DNA of 6,482 nucleotides from an uncultured Clostridia bacterium (GCA_947623215.1 CANQGN010000083.1:1-6482); one strand, 5' to 3'. Positions 1-5,972 are shown, counted from the stretch's first letter. Notes: a model not told the origin generated them from the sequence alone. Numbers and translations are program-made.

Positions 1-3000
1 CCTCCGCGTCTCGCAGAAGGAGGTCTTCGGTCAGCCCCACGGCGTAAAACAGCCGCAGGGGGGTCGACTGCGCTTTTTCGTTTAAATTGTCTTTGTACGC
101 AAGCGGCCCGCTCGGCCCCAGCGTAATCTCGGCCACCTGCGTGGGCAACGCCGGAACGGGAATATTCACGTAAAGCGAATCGTCATACGCGCTTTCGCTT
201 TCGGGCGTAAAGGCGCCGGTGGCGTCAATAAAGTCGCCGGTATGCTCTGCCCATACGCGAATATCCGAAAGCCGGTAAACCCCGGAGTATTTGCTGTATT
301 CGTCCATACCCACCGGGTAGCTGCCGCTTTCTTCGTACACCTTCCACTCGGCTGCCAGTTCGTCCGGAACGTCGCCGTAAACCGGGTTGCGTTTCAGGGC
401 GTTGCGCTCGGCTTTCGTCCCCGCAAAGCGGTAGCAGGTGTAAACGGTGTTTTTCTCTTGATCCGACAAATCTTTTGGCAGCCCGCTTTTGGGCGGGTCG
501 GCAATGGGCACAAACGAGAACATAGACTGAAAGTTCAGCCGCAAAACCCAGCCGTCTGCCCACGCCTCCTCTGCGTTGCTGTAGCCGTGCGGCCACGAAC
601 CGGTTTCGTCATGCTCCACGCCGCCTACGTCTGGGTCTGTAGCGCTCTTAGCGGTTTTGGGGTCGTCTCCCTTGTACCAGCCCTCTACAAAAGGCGTTTC
701 GCCCTGGTAGGTTTCGTCATGGGCCTGCATATATTTGTCGTTCCACTGGTAATCATACACGCCCGCGCGCACCAGACCGTGCATTTCGCTGAAAAGCAGC
801 ATGGACATGTCGTATTTGCTTTCGCCGCCGTCTTTGTGCGTGGTGGCCAAAATTGACTGATGTTTTACCTCCATGTACTCGCCCAGCGGGTCTTTATAGG
901 TAACGGAGTTGGCCACACCGGCGTCGTTGTTGCCCGAAACGGGAATAAAAAGGGGCGCGGCAATGGATTGCACAATTAAGCTAAAGGTAGCGGCCAGGCT
1001 ATTGGCCGAATCGCTGGCGGTGGAAGCATGGTAAGACATATAATTGTAGCCGATGTTGGCCAGCACGTCTTCGCGGGTAACGTGGTTCACGTCGTCGGCG
1101 GGCACCTGCGGCCAGTCGAATTCATACCTCTTTTGCAGCAAATAGCCGTTGCCGTGTTTCCAAGGGTTCGTTTGGGGTTTGTCGTTCCATTCGGTTTTTC
1201 TGTTAAAAATCCCCGAATTTTCCTGCCACGACTGGTACTGAATTTTCACTTCTTGCCCGGCGCTCCACTGGTTGAGGTAATACCCGGCCTTAACAAGGCC
1301 GTGTATAATCATTTCGCCCACCGAATAGGTGGGGTAGACCGTGTGGCCGATTACCTCGTCCGGATTTTTCAGCAAATCGGCAGCTTTCACGTCGGGGTCT
1401 AAGTAGCTGTGCTCTTGCAGCCAGTCAAGGTTCACCTTTCCGTCCTTATAAAAATAAGTGGCGGGGTCCATGGTGGCGGCGTTGCTGGTAATATCATATT
1501 TCCATCTTGCCGGGATTTCATCCAGCGGTTCTACGTTTCCGTTCTCTTTTTTCTTCGATTCGACAGCGGCGTCAGCCGGAACGGTACCCACGTCCAGCTG
1601 ATCCACCGAGAGGGAATATATTTTCCAGTCGTCGTCGCTGGCAATGCCATAGGCTTTTTTGACCGCCGCCTTATAATAAGAGGTGGTCATTAAGGTACCC
1701 AGCAGCATAGAGGCCACCGAGTCGCTGTAGGTTTTGGCCACGTTTTCCATGGCCGTTCTTCCGTCGTTGATTGGTCTTTGGTAGCCGGTTGTCTCAAAAT
1801 TTTCACTGCCCTGAACAACCGATTCGTACAGCCCGTTCTCATCGTACTGCACAAACATATCCCAAAAGTTGGGCAGTTCTTTCGTTTTGTCCGTTGTATC
1901 GTAGCCAACAAACGACCGCAGCTTGTTGCCGGTATCGTTTACAAAGCCAATAGCGGAGGGGTATTCGCTCTCTTCCGCCAAATCCGGCGCATAAAACGAC
2001 CCCATCATTTTGTCGGTCGCCGCGCCGTCGGTCAGCATAACCAAAGAGGGTATGCACTTGTAGGTTTCGGTGCCGACGGTTACCTGCTTGTCGGCGTTCA
2101 TGAGCTCCTGCATTCCCACGTAATAGCCCGCCTGAATGTTGGTGGTACCGTTGGAGTAGCAGGTATAGTGGTGGTTCATGCAGCCGTTAAAGCCGGTTTT
2201 GTCCCACTTTTCGCCAACTTCGGCGTCCCCGGCGTTGAGGTTGCAAATGTCGTTATCTACAAACACCCAGCCGCCGCTATAAGCGCCGGTGGCGCCGCCG
2301 TCATTTTTCCCTATGTGGCAGGGTTTTTCGCCGTTAAAACTGGCGGCGTTGCCGGTGTTCCAGCCGCCCTTTAAATAAGGAGTATAGGGGTCTTCTTTTG
2401 ACCCGGCGGTTTTGTTGGAATTATAGTGCCTCATAGGCAAAATGGTAACGGCCGAGCTATTGCCACTGTAAGCGTGGGTGTTGTCGGTATCGCTATAAGC
2501 GGAATTTTTTCCGTCGCCAAACAAAACCACCGAAACTTCGTTGTACAAACTGGCGTCCATTAAAATATCTATGGCGCGGTTAATGGCTTCTATTGTAATG
2601 CCGATACGCTGCATCATCCACAGCTCTTCGCCGTTTTTGGCGGTAACTTCCCTACCGTCTTTGTCGGTTTGCGTACCGTTTTTATTGCTGTTGTACATGG
2701 AACCCGAGTTATCAAACACAATCACGGTGCGCAGCGGCGGCACGCCGTCATATTCCATACTGGAACCCAACGCGCTGAAAACATGCAGAAAGTCTGCGTT
2801 GTAGCTAACCGTGCCGGCATAGCCGTCGGTCGCCATATCCAACGAAACGCTGTTTTGGTCGGCGGCGTAGGCAAACACGCTTTTATCCGTCCATACCCGG
2901 CCGGCGTAGCGGCTGCCCCATTCGGTTGAGAGCAGCTTGCCCTGATAAGTATCCATGGTGCCGGCGTCCGCGTAGCGGTCAAATACGCCCTCGGTGGCCC

Positions 3001-3187
3001 CGGGGGCAGAAGAAAGCGCCCGCCCGCTAAAGCTGCACAGCACGGGCAGAGCGATAGTAAGACACAGCAGAAAAGCCAGCGCTCTGCGCGAAAAGCGACC
3101 GGGGCGACCACTCGCCGCCACCGCTTTTTGCCGCAGCGCACCGGCAAACTTGCCTGAGACAATGGGTTTGGCTGTCTTCCTTGTCAT
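1..3187 (-). CDS. Large secreted VWA-domain surface protein, C-terminus beyond window (partial)
   Basis: One uninterrupted frame of 1062 codons runs off the left edge, so the C-terminus, where a sortase motif or membrane anchor would sit, is not visible. The ATG start is fixed by an in-frame TAA two codons upstream and an AAGGGG Shine-Dalgarno site 6 bases away. Residues 1-35 form a long basic n-region, 36-51 a hydrophobic core, and cleavage is plausible near residue 61, so export is expected. A GRVWTDKSVF motif (96-105), typical of large clostridial VWA surface proteins, precedes a VWA domain. The domain's metal site is complete: DNSGS at 159-163, Thr 348/349 (TTN) and the LTDG Asp 387. About 185 residues separate the first two motifs, so a long Gly/Asn-rich insert is present; Cys 290, 315, 336, 343 and 378 lie in it and just after it. 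Beyond are YKDPLGEYMEVK (about 760-772) and LRLFYAVGL (about 1044-1053), which fit the same surface-protein class. An adhesin or pilus-tip-like role is inferred; ligand unknown. It probably shares a transcript with the upstream TetR gene. Confidence 0.88.
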   Translation of the reverse strand, partial: MTRKTAKPIVSGKFAGALRQKAVAASGRPGRFSRRALAFLLCLTIALPVLCSFSGRALSSAPGATEGVFDRYADAGTMDTYQGKLLSTEWGSRYAGRVWTDKSVFAYAADQNSVSLDMATDGYAGTVSYNADFLHVFSALGSSMEYDGVPPLRTVIVFDNSGSMYNSNKNGTQTDKDGREVTAKNGEELWMMQRIGITIEAINRAIDILMDASLYNEVSVVLFGDGKNSAYSDTDNTHAYSGNSSAVTILPMRHYNSNKTAGSKEDPYTPYLKGGWNTGNAASFNGEKPCHIGKNDGGATGAYSGGWVFVDNDICNLNAGDAEVGEKWDKTGFNGCMNHHYTCYSNGTTNIQAGYYVGMQELMNADKQVTVGTETYKCIPSLVMLTDGAATDKMMGSFYAPDLAEESEYPSAIGFVNDTGNKLRSFVGYDTTDKTKELPNFWDMFVQYDENGLYESVVQGSENFETTGYQRPINDGRTAMENVAKTYSDSVASMLLGTLMTTSYYKAAVKKAYGIASDDDWKIYSLSVDQLDVGTVPADAAVESKKKENGNVEPLDEIPARWKYDITSNAATMDPATYFYKDGKVNLDWLQEHSYLDPDVKAADLLKNPDEVIGHTVYPTYSVGEMIIHGLVKAGYYLNQWSAGQEVKIQYQSWQENSGIFNRKTEWNDKPQTNPWKHGNGYLLQKRYEFDWPQVPADDVNHVTREDVLANIGYNYMSYHASTASDSANSLAATFSLIVQSIAAPLFIPVSGNNDAGVANSVTYKDPLGEYMEVKHQSILATTHKDGGESKYDMSMLLFSEMHGLVRAGVYDYQWNDKYMQAHDETYQGETPFVEGWYKGDDPKTAKSATDPDVGGVEHDETGSWPHGYSNAEEAWADGWVLRLNFQSMFSFVPIADPPKSGLPKDLSDQEKNTVYTCYRFAGTKAERNALKRNPVYGDVPDELAAEWKVYEESGSYPVGMDEYSKYSGVYRLSDIRVWAEHTGDFIDATGAFTPESESAYDDSLYVNIPVPALPTQVAEITLGPSGPLAYKDNLNEKAQSTPLRLFYAVGLTEDLLLRDAE

Positions 3188-3193
3188 TTTTTA

Positions 3194-3199
3194 CCCCTT
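3194..3199 (-). promoter_or_regulatory. Ribosome binding site of the VWA gene
   Basis: AAGGGG lies 6 bases before the ATG at 3187, within a longer purine run. It gives the VWA gene its own strong translation signal, although it appears to be the second gene of the transcript. Confidence 0.7.
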
Positions 3200-3210
3200 C
3201 CCTTCTGAGC

Positions 3211-3262
3211 GTCTGAGCAGAAGAAGTGTAAAACGCCTTGCAGGCCAAAAAAGACCTCAGAC
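3211..3262 (-). repeat. Inverted repeat in the tetR-VWA intergenic gap
   Basis: GTCTGAG (3211-3217) and CTCAGAC (3256-3262) are perfect 7-base inverted arms 38 bases apart, starting immediately after the TetR stop codon. Between them lies a small GCCT/AGGC hairpin (3235-3245). No clear U-run follows, so this does not look like a full terminator. It could be a partial attenuator, an RNA-processing structure or chance. It occupies most of the only gap between the two genes. Confidence 0.3.
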
Positions 3263-3910
3263 TCAATCGTTCAAAAATTCGTTGACCAGCCCCATTAACC
3301 GGCGAAAACCGTATTCCGAGGCGGCGGCGCCGTCTTCTCGCCAGCCGGTGCAAACCGGGTAGTTGGCGGCGGCGGTGGTCTCAAGCGCCATAAAAACCAG
3401 CGCTTCGGTGTCTTTACCCGGCAGCAGCTCAGAGAGACGGTCGGCCAGCGGCTGCCAGATTTTGTGATAATCCGCCATGGCGGCGGGGGTAAACGAGGCG
3501 GAGTAGTAGTAGCGAATCATAAAGGCGCTCTCGGCCGGGTGGTGGGTCAGCCACGTCCAAATGGTGTGCCACAAAAAGCGCAGCCGGTGCTCGCGCGAAA
3601 GGTTGGTCTCCCACAACACCGAGAACAGCCGCCCTACCTCTGCCATAAAGGCGTTGCTCTCTCGCAAAAAGGCCTGGTGCAGCAGCTCGTCTTTGCCCGC
3701 AAAGTAGCGGTAAATCACCGTGTCGGTAATGCCGCCGCCCGCCTCTGCCGCGATGGCGCGGGTAGAGGCGCCCTCTACCCCCCGCTTTGCCACCACGCGC
3801 ACCACGGCGGCAAGCAACAGCTCGTCCGGCCGGGTTTTAACCGGCCGCTGCACGGCGCTTTTCTTTTTGCGTTTTTTGGAGGACTTGGCTTTTGCGGGGC
3901 TGTTCGTCAT
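3263..3910 (-). CDS. TetR/AcrR-family transcriptional regulator
   Basis: A 215-residue protein, the normal length for TetR-family one-component repressors. The N-terminal DNA-binding domain spans about residues 27-81: helix LLLAAVVRVVAKRG, then STRAIAAEAG as the first helix of the helix-turn-helix, and the signature IYRYFAGKDELL at 66-77. The C-terminal part (about 90-215) is the variable ligand-binding and dimerisation domain; the ligand cannot be predicted. A very lysine-rich tail (residues 7-17) precedes the fold. The turn between EAG and the signature Tyr seems about two residues longer than in the usual EAGVSxGxIY pattern. The start is fixed by an in-frame TGA five codons upstream; the Shine-Dalgarno is only a modest GAGG 10 bases away. 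It is the first gene of the transcript and sits 75 bases before the VWA gene, so autoregulation and control of that surface protein are likely but inferred. Confidence 0.92.
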   Translation of the reverse strand: MTNSPAKAKSSKKRKKKSAVQRPVKTRPDELLLAAVVRVVAKRGVEGASTRAIAAEAGGGITDTVIYRYFAGKDELLHQAFLRESNAFMAEVGRLFSVLWETNLSREHRLRFLWHTIWTWLTHHPAESAFMIRYYYSASFTPAAMADYHKIWQPLADRLSELLPGKDTEALVFMALETTAAANYPVCTGWREDGAAASEYGFRRLMGLVNEFLND

Positions 3911-4004
3911 AGCGGATTCGCCTCATTTTACAACAATCAACGGTCGGTTCGGTCGGCAGCAAAAAGGGGGCGCCGCTGGCGGCGAGCGCTCCTTCGGCCG
4001 CTTT

Positions 4005-4027
4005 CTTCGCAGAGTTCCTCACTCTAA
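4005..4027 (-). repeat. GAGGA-loop hairpin repeat, copy 3, at the predicted 5' end of the tetR mRNA
   Basis: Minus-strand AGAGT-GAGGA-ACTCT forms a 5-base-pair stem with a GAGGA loop, followed by GCGAAG. It matches the two plus-strand copies near 4350-4405 at about 19 of 23 positions. The predicted transcription start (about 4028) places the hairpin at the very 5' end of the tetR leader, where a stem-loop could stabilise the mRNA or bind a regulator. Confidence 0.55.
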
Positions 4028-4034
4028 GAACCAC

Positions 4035-4063
4035 ATTATACCCTACCGTGCGGCGTTTTTCAA
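4035..4063 (-). promoter_or_regulatory. Sigma-A-type promoter of the tetR-VWA transcript
   Basis: On the minus strand a TTGAAA -35 box (4058-4063) and a perfect TATAAT -10 box (4035-4040) are separated by exactly 17 bases (4041-4057). Transcription would start near 4028, giving a leader of about 118 bases before the TetR ATG. This is the best promoter in the window. There is no good terminator between tetR and the VWA gene, so it probably serves both. Confidence 0.8.
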
Positions 4064-4071
4064 GGGCTTTT

Positions 4072-4096
4072 CGCAAAAAAATCAATATTTTTTGCG
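4072..4096 (-). promoter_or_regulatory. A/T-rich inverted repeat upstream of the tetR promoter, possible operator or UP element
   Basis: CGCAAAAAA (4072-4080) and TTTTTTGCG (4088-4096) form perfect 9-base arms around a 7-base centre. The element ends 8 bases upstream of the -35 box of the tetR promoter. Its symmetry suits a dimeric regulator such as TetR, and its A- and T-tracts suit an UP element or intrinsically bent DNA. Position and symmetry are seen; the role is inferred. Confidence 0.35.
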
Positions 4097-4176
4097 TTTT
4101 TTAACCGGGAAAACCGCTTCAAACGCCGCCATTCCCTCGCCCGGCGGGGGAAATTCCGCCGGATTTTGGTCATTTC

Positions 4177-4192
4177 GACGGCGAACGCCGTC
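4177..4192. repeat. Near-perfect palindrome GACGGCG-AA-CGCCGTC, repeated near 4507
   Basis: Seven-base arms flank an AA centre. The 13-base core CGGCGAACGCCGT (4179-4191) recurs exactly at 4507-4519, just downstream of the HEPN-like gene. The left arm can also pair with CGCCGTCG at 4198-4205. Short CGCCGTCA/G words recur at about 4186, 4198, 4281 and 4292. The pattern suggests a small intergenic palindromic repeat; a protein-binding site is also possible. Confidence 0.45.
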
Positions 4193-4224
4193 ATTTTCGC
4201 CGTCGGCCCGGCGGCCCCCGTCAT

Positions 4225-4267
4225 CGCCCCCGCCTTTGCTGTTACCCGCAGGGGCGGGGGCGTTTTT
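4225..4267 (+). terminator. Orphan plus-strand terminator-like hairpin
   Basis: CGCCCCCGCC (4225-4234) and GGCGGGGGCG (4253-4262) form a perfect 10-base-pair G+C stem with an 18-base loop. TTTTT (4263-4267) follows on the plus strand, the layout of an intrinsic terminator. No convincing plus-strand gene ends here, so it may end an unrecognised small RNA, block antisense transcription or be a repeat remnant. Confidence 0.45.
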
Positions 4268-4349
4268 ACGGGGGATTTTGCGCCGTCAAAGTCGCCGTCA
4301 ACGCTTCCCCCAAAAGCAGGCCAAAACGCCCCATTCTGCCCGCCGTAGC

Positions 4350-4372
4350 GCAGAATGAGGAATTCTGCGAAA
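4350..4372 (+). repeat. GAGGA-loop hairpin repeat, copy 1
   Basis: CGCAGAAT (4349-4356) and ATTCTGCG (4362-4369) pair perfectly over 8 bases around the loop GAGGA (4357-4361). GCAGAATG (4350-4357) can instead pair with the upstream CATTCTGC (4332-4339), so two exclusive hairpins are possible. It differs from copy 2 at one of 23 positions. No promoter is seen just upstream. Confidence 0.65.
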
Positions 4373-4382
4373 CGCCTCTTTT

Positions 4383-4405
4383 GCAGAATGAGGAACTCTG
4401 CGAAA
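4383..4405 (+). repeat. GAGGA-loop hairpin repeat, copy 2
   Basis: This is a tandem copy whose start lies 33 bases after that of copy 1, with a 10-base gap between them. The loop GAGGA (4390-4394) is unchanged, but the single T-to-C difference from copy 1 turns one stem pair into an A-C mismatch. It runs directly into another hairpin, where AAAGGGG (4403-4409) can pair with CCCCTTT (4416-4422). Confidence 0.65.
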
Positions 4406-4423
4406 GGGGTTTTCGCCCCTTTT
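4403..4423 (+). terminator. Weak plus-strand terminator-like hairpin with an alternative fold
   Basis: AAAGGGG (4403-4409) pairs with CCCCTTT (4416-4422) around a 6-base loop, within a short T run. The same bases allow an exclusive fold, GCGAAA (4400-4405) with TTTCGC (4411-4416). No plus-strand gene is attached. Confidence 0.3.
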
Positions 4424-4456
4424 AGCTTGCCCGGCGGCGGGGAAAATATGCGAAAA

Positions 4457-4491
4457 CAGCGGGGAGATTGGGTGTGCCAACCGCCCCGCTG
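4457..4491 (-). terminator. Terminator of the NERD/HEPN-like operon, possibly bidirectional
   Basis: CAGCGGGG (4457-4464) and CCCCGCTG (4484-4491) pair over 8 bases, with an inner TTGG/CCAA stem (4468-4471 with 4477-4480) capped by GTGTG. On the minus strand TTTTCGCATATTTT follows, about 54 bases past the HEPN-like stop codon. The plus-strand side is also T-rich (4492-4505), so it could stop transcription from either direction. Confidence 0.7.
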
Positions 4492-4506
4492 CTTCTTCTT
4501 TTTTTG

Positions 4507-4519
4507 CGGCGAACGCCGT
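4507..4519. repeat. Second copy of the CGGCGAACGCCGT palindrome
   Basis: Identical over 13 bases to 4179-4191. It lies between the stop codon of the HEPN-like gene (4545) and the terminator at 4457-4491. The two copies bracket most of the gene-free region. Confidence 0.45.
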
Positions 4520-4544
4520 GGCTAAGGCGTGGGAAGCCGCGTTA

Positions 4545-5015
4545 CTACCGGCAAAGCCAATAGGCCAGCGCCGCCAGCAGCACCACCACCAAAAAGCCCG
4601 CCAGCGCCCGGGGCAGGGTTTGCTCCCCCGCCGGGGCTTCTTTGGCGCGTTTTGCCCCGTTGCCCCGCTTTTTCTGGTTGCCTTTCGCCGTGGCCTTGCG
4701 GTAGAGCGCCAGCGGGTCGGCAGCGTTCGTTAGGCGGTCGGTAAAGGCGCACAGCCAGGCGGCGTCCCCCGGGCGGCAAAGGGTTTCTTCCGTACAGCCC
4801 GGCTCGTGGGCAATGCGGTTGCGCAGCCAGCGGCAGCGCTTTAGGGCGGCGTAGTCTGCCGCCCAGCCGGGCACCCGCTCGCCGCCGCGCGGCGTGTGCT
4901 CCATGGCCTCTATATAAGCGCTCACCCCGCTGCGGGGCTGCCCGCCGGGGGAATCGTTTTGCAACAACGCGCCGCAGCATTTTTCCAGCCGCTTGTAGGC
5001 CTCTAAAAAGGTCAT
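4545..5015 (-). CDS. Small tail-anchored protein with HEPN-type RNxxxH motif (resembles DUF6548)
   Basis: A 156-residue protein whose ATG overlaps the NERD stop codon as ATGA, with a G-rich Shine-Dalgarno inside the end of the NERD gene, indicating coupled translation. The N-terminal domain (1-107) is probably helical: MTFLEAYKRLEK, GVSAYIEAMEHTPRG (30-44), VPGWAADYAALKRCRWLRNRIAHE (48-71) and DPLALYRKAT (100-109). This order matches what I recall of clostridial DUF6548 proteins; that assignment is from memory. RNRIAH (65-70) fits the RNxxxH motif that forms the active site of many HEPN ribonucleases, though HEPN domains also occur without activity. A lysine/arginine-rich linker (107-136) leads to one C-terminal membrane helix (about 137-155), placing the helical domain on the cytoplasmic face. 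Whether it cuts RNA is unknown. Confidence 0.85.
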   Translation of the reverse strand: MTFLEAYKRLEKCCGALLQNDSPGGQPRSGVSAYIEAMEHTPRGGERVPGWAADYAALKRCRWLRNRIAHEPGCTEETLCRPGDAAWLCAFTDRLTNAADPLALYRKATAKGNQKKRGNGAKRAKEAPAGEQTLPRALAGFLVVVLLAALAYWLCR

Positions 5016-5965
5016 GCTTCGCCCCCCGGTTGGTTATTTGTAAAGCGGGCATAGCGGCAGTGGGGGTAATGCTCGCACCCCCAAAAGCTCTCGCCCTTGT
5101 GCGCCCCGCGCCCCGCCGTTCGCTTCACCAACGCGCCCCCGCAGCGGGGGCACCGCCCGGGCGACGGCTGCGGTTTGGGTTGCTCCGCCGGTTCCGGTTT
5201 ATTTTGTACGGCCGGTTTTGCCGGCTTTTTTTGCTGTTCGGCGGCCTGCCGTACCCGCTCGGCGTGGGCGGCTTTTTCTGCTTCGCTGCGACAGGTTAAG
5301 GGGTAAAGCTTGTTATACAGCTCGTCGATTTGCTCTATGGTCAGCGCCGCCGGGGCTGCCGCCGCCGCCCGCCGCACGGCCGCCGGTAAATCTTCGCGCT
5401 TTACCACCGTGTGCTGCCCGCTGGTTACCGTTACGTTTTTGAGCGTGCAGCGGTTGCTGAATACAATATAAGAAAAAATGGGCATATCGGGCTGGGCGAG
5501 CTGCGCTTGCAGCCATTTCATGTGGCCTTTATTTTGCATAATGGGATTATAAAACCGATTTTTTTGCGATTTGCCCCGCCCGGTGGGCAGGGTTTGCACC
5601 CAATTTTGCTGGTTTTCGTCGCCAAAAATCCACCCGCTGTAGTTTTTAGACTCAAACACATAAAGGCCGGTTTCGTGCAGCAGCACCACGTCCAGCTCGG
5701 TGGTCTCGTCGTCTTTCTCTTTTGGCAAATAGACGTTGAACAAAAAGCGTTTGTACCCCGGCAGGCGGCGGAGCAGGCGGTAGGTCTCGTACTCGCCGAA
5801 CCGGCCGATGTTCCACCGCACCCGCAGGTACGAAAGGCCGGTTTGGCGGTAATAGTCGCTTTGGCGGTAGCGGTAAAAAAAGAAAAACAGCCAAACAAGT
5901 CCCCCGGCCACCAGCAGCGCCCAAATGGGGCCGAGCAAAGAAAGATAGGCTACAAACCAGCGCAT
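5012..5965 (-). CDS. Membrane-anchored NERD-domain protein with topoisomerase-type zinc finger
   Basis: A 317-residue protein. Although the frame stays open upstream to 6397, the ATG at 5965 is chosen because GGGAGGG lies 7 bases before it, a promoter lies upstream, and a membrane helix begins at residue 3. One hydrophobic segment (about 3-31) is followed by RYR, predicting a cytoplasmic body. The NERD domain (about 54-155) belongs to the PD-(D/E)xK-like nuclease-related group: GEYE (57-60), ELD (90-92), and ESKNYSGW (105-112), so the acidic and lysine positions look intact. An alanine-rich stretch and a charged Pro/Gln/Lys linker (about 228-269) lead to a four-cysteine zinc finger (C272, C275, C297, C303) of the type found at topoisomerase I C-termini. 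NERD proteins are predicted to process or bind nucleic acid; substrate unknown. It is the first gene of an operon with the HEPN-like protein. Confidence 0.93.
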   Translation of the reverse strand: MRWFVAYLSLLGPIWALLVAGGLVWLFFFFYRYRQSDYYRQTGLSYLRVRWNIGRFGEYETYRLLRRLPGYKRFLFNVYLPKEKDDETTELDVVLLHETGLYVFESKNYSGWIFGDENQQNWVQTLPTGRGKSQKNRFYNPIMQNKGHMKWLQAQLAQPDMPIFSYIVFSNRCTLKNVTVTSGQHTVVKREDLPAAVRRAAAAAPAALTIEQIDELYNKLYPLTCRSEAEKAAHAERVRQAAEQQKKPAKPAVQNKPEPAEQPKPQPSPGRCPRCGGALVKRTAGRGAHKGESFWGCEHYPHCRYARFTNNQPGGEA

Positions 5966-5972
5966 AAGAGAA

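Larger units (their letters stand above)
3911..4544. other. Gene-free, hairpin-rich intergenic region of 634 bases
   Basis: No open frame here has both a ribosome binding site and plausible protein composition. The region contains the terminator of the upstream operon (4457-4491), the GAGGA-loop repeats, the CGGCGAACGCCGT palindromes and orphan plus-strand hairpins. One of these is CCGGCGG/CCGCCGG at 4141-4162, followed by ATTTT. The tetR promoter and leader (4063-3911) complete it. Compositional patches alternate between very G+C-rich (4130-4320) and A/T-rich (4056-4102). Confidence 0.6.

Noticed and set aside
242..856. Plus-strand open frame of 204 codons
   Set aside because: It is antisense to the VWA gene, whose frame is continuous and contains recognisable motifs; the plus-strand protein has no domain and no ribosome binding site.
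1778..2374. Plus-strand open frame of 198 codons
   Set aside because: It lies opposite the VWA metal-site region; its apparent Val/Ala/Gly richness is what reverse-complemented coding sequence gives.
4166..4348. 60-codon plus-strand frame inside the gene-free region
   Set aside because: It spans the strong terminator-like hairpin at 4225-4267, and no convincing ribosome binding site or promoter is seen; composition is biased.
3464..4358. Two overlapping plus-strand open frames of 187 and 212 codons
   Set aside because: They oppose tetR and its promoter and have arginine/proline-rich composition typical of noncoding frames in G+C-rich DNA.
4350..4405. Two near-identical 23-base repeats as a CRISPR fragment
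   Set aside because: The gap between them is only 10 bases, the repeats are hairpins with a third inverted copy elsewhere, and no cas genes are present.
3911..4544. Insertion sequence or MITE
   Set aside because: No transposase, no long terminal inverted repeats at matching ends and no target-site duplication were found; the palindromes are short and scattered.
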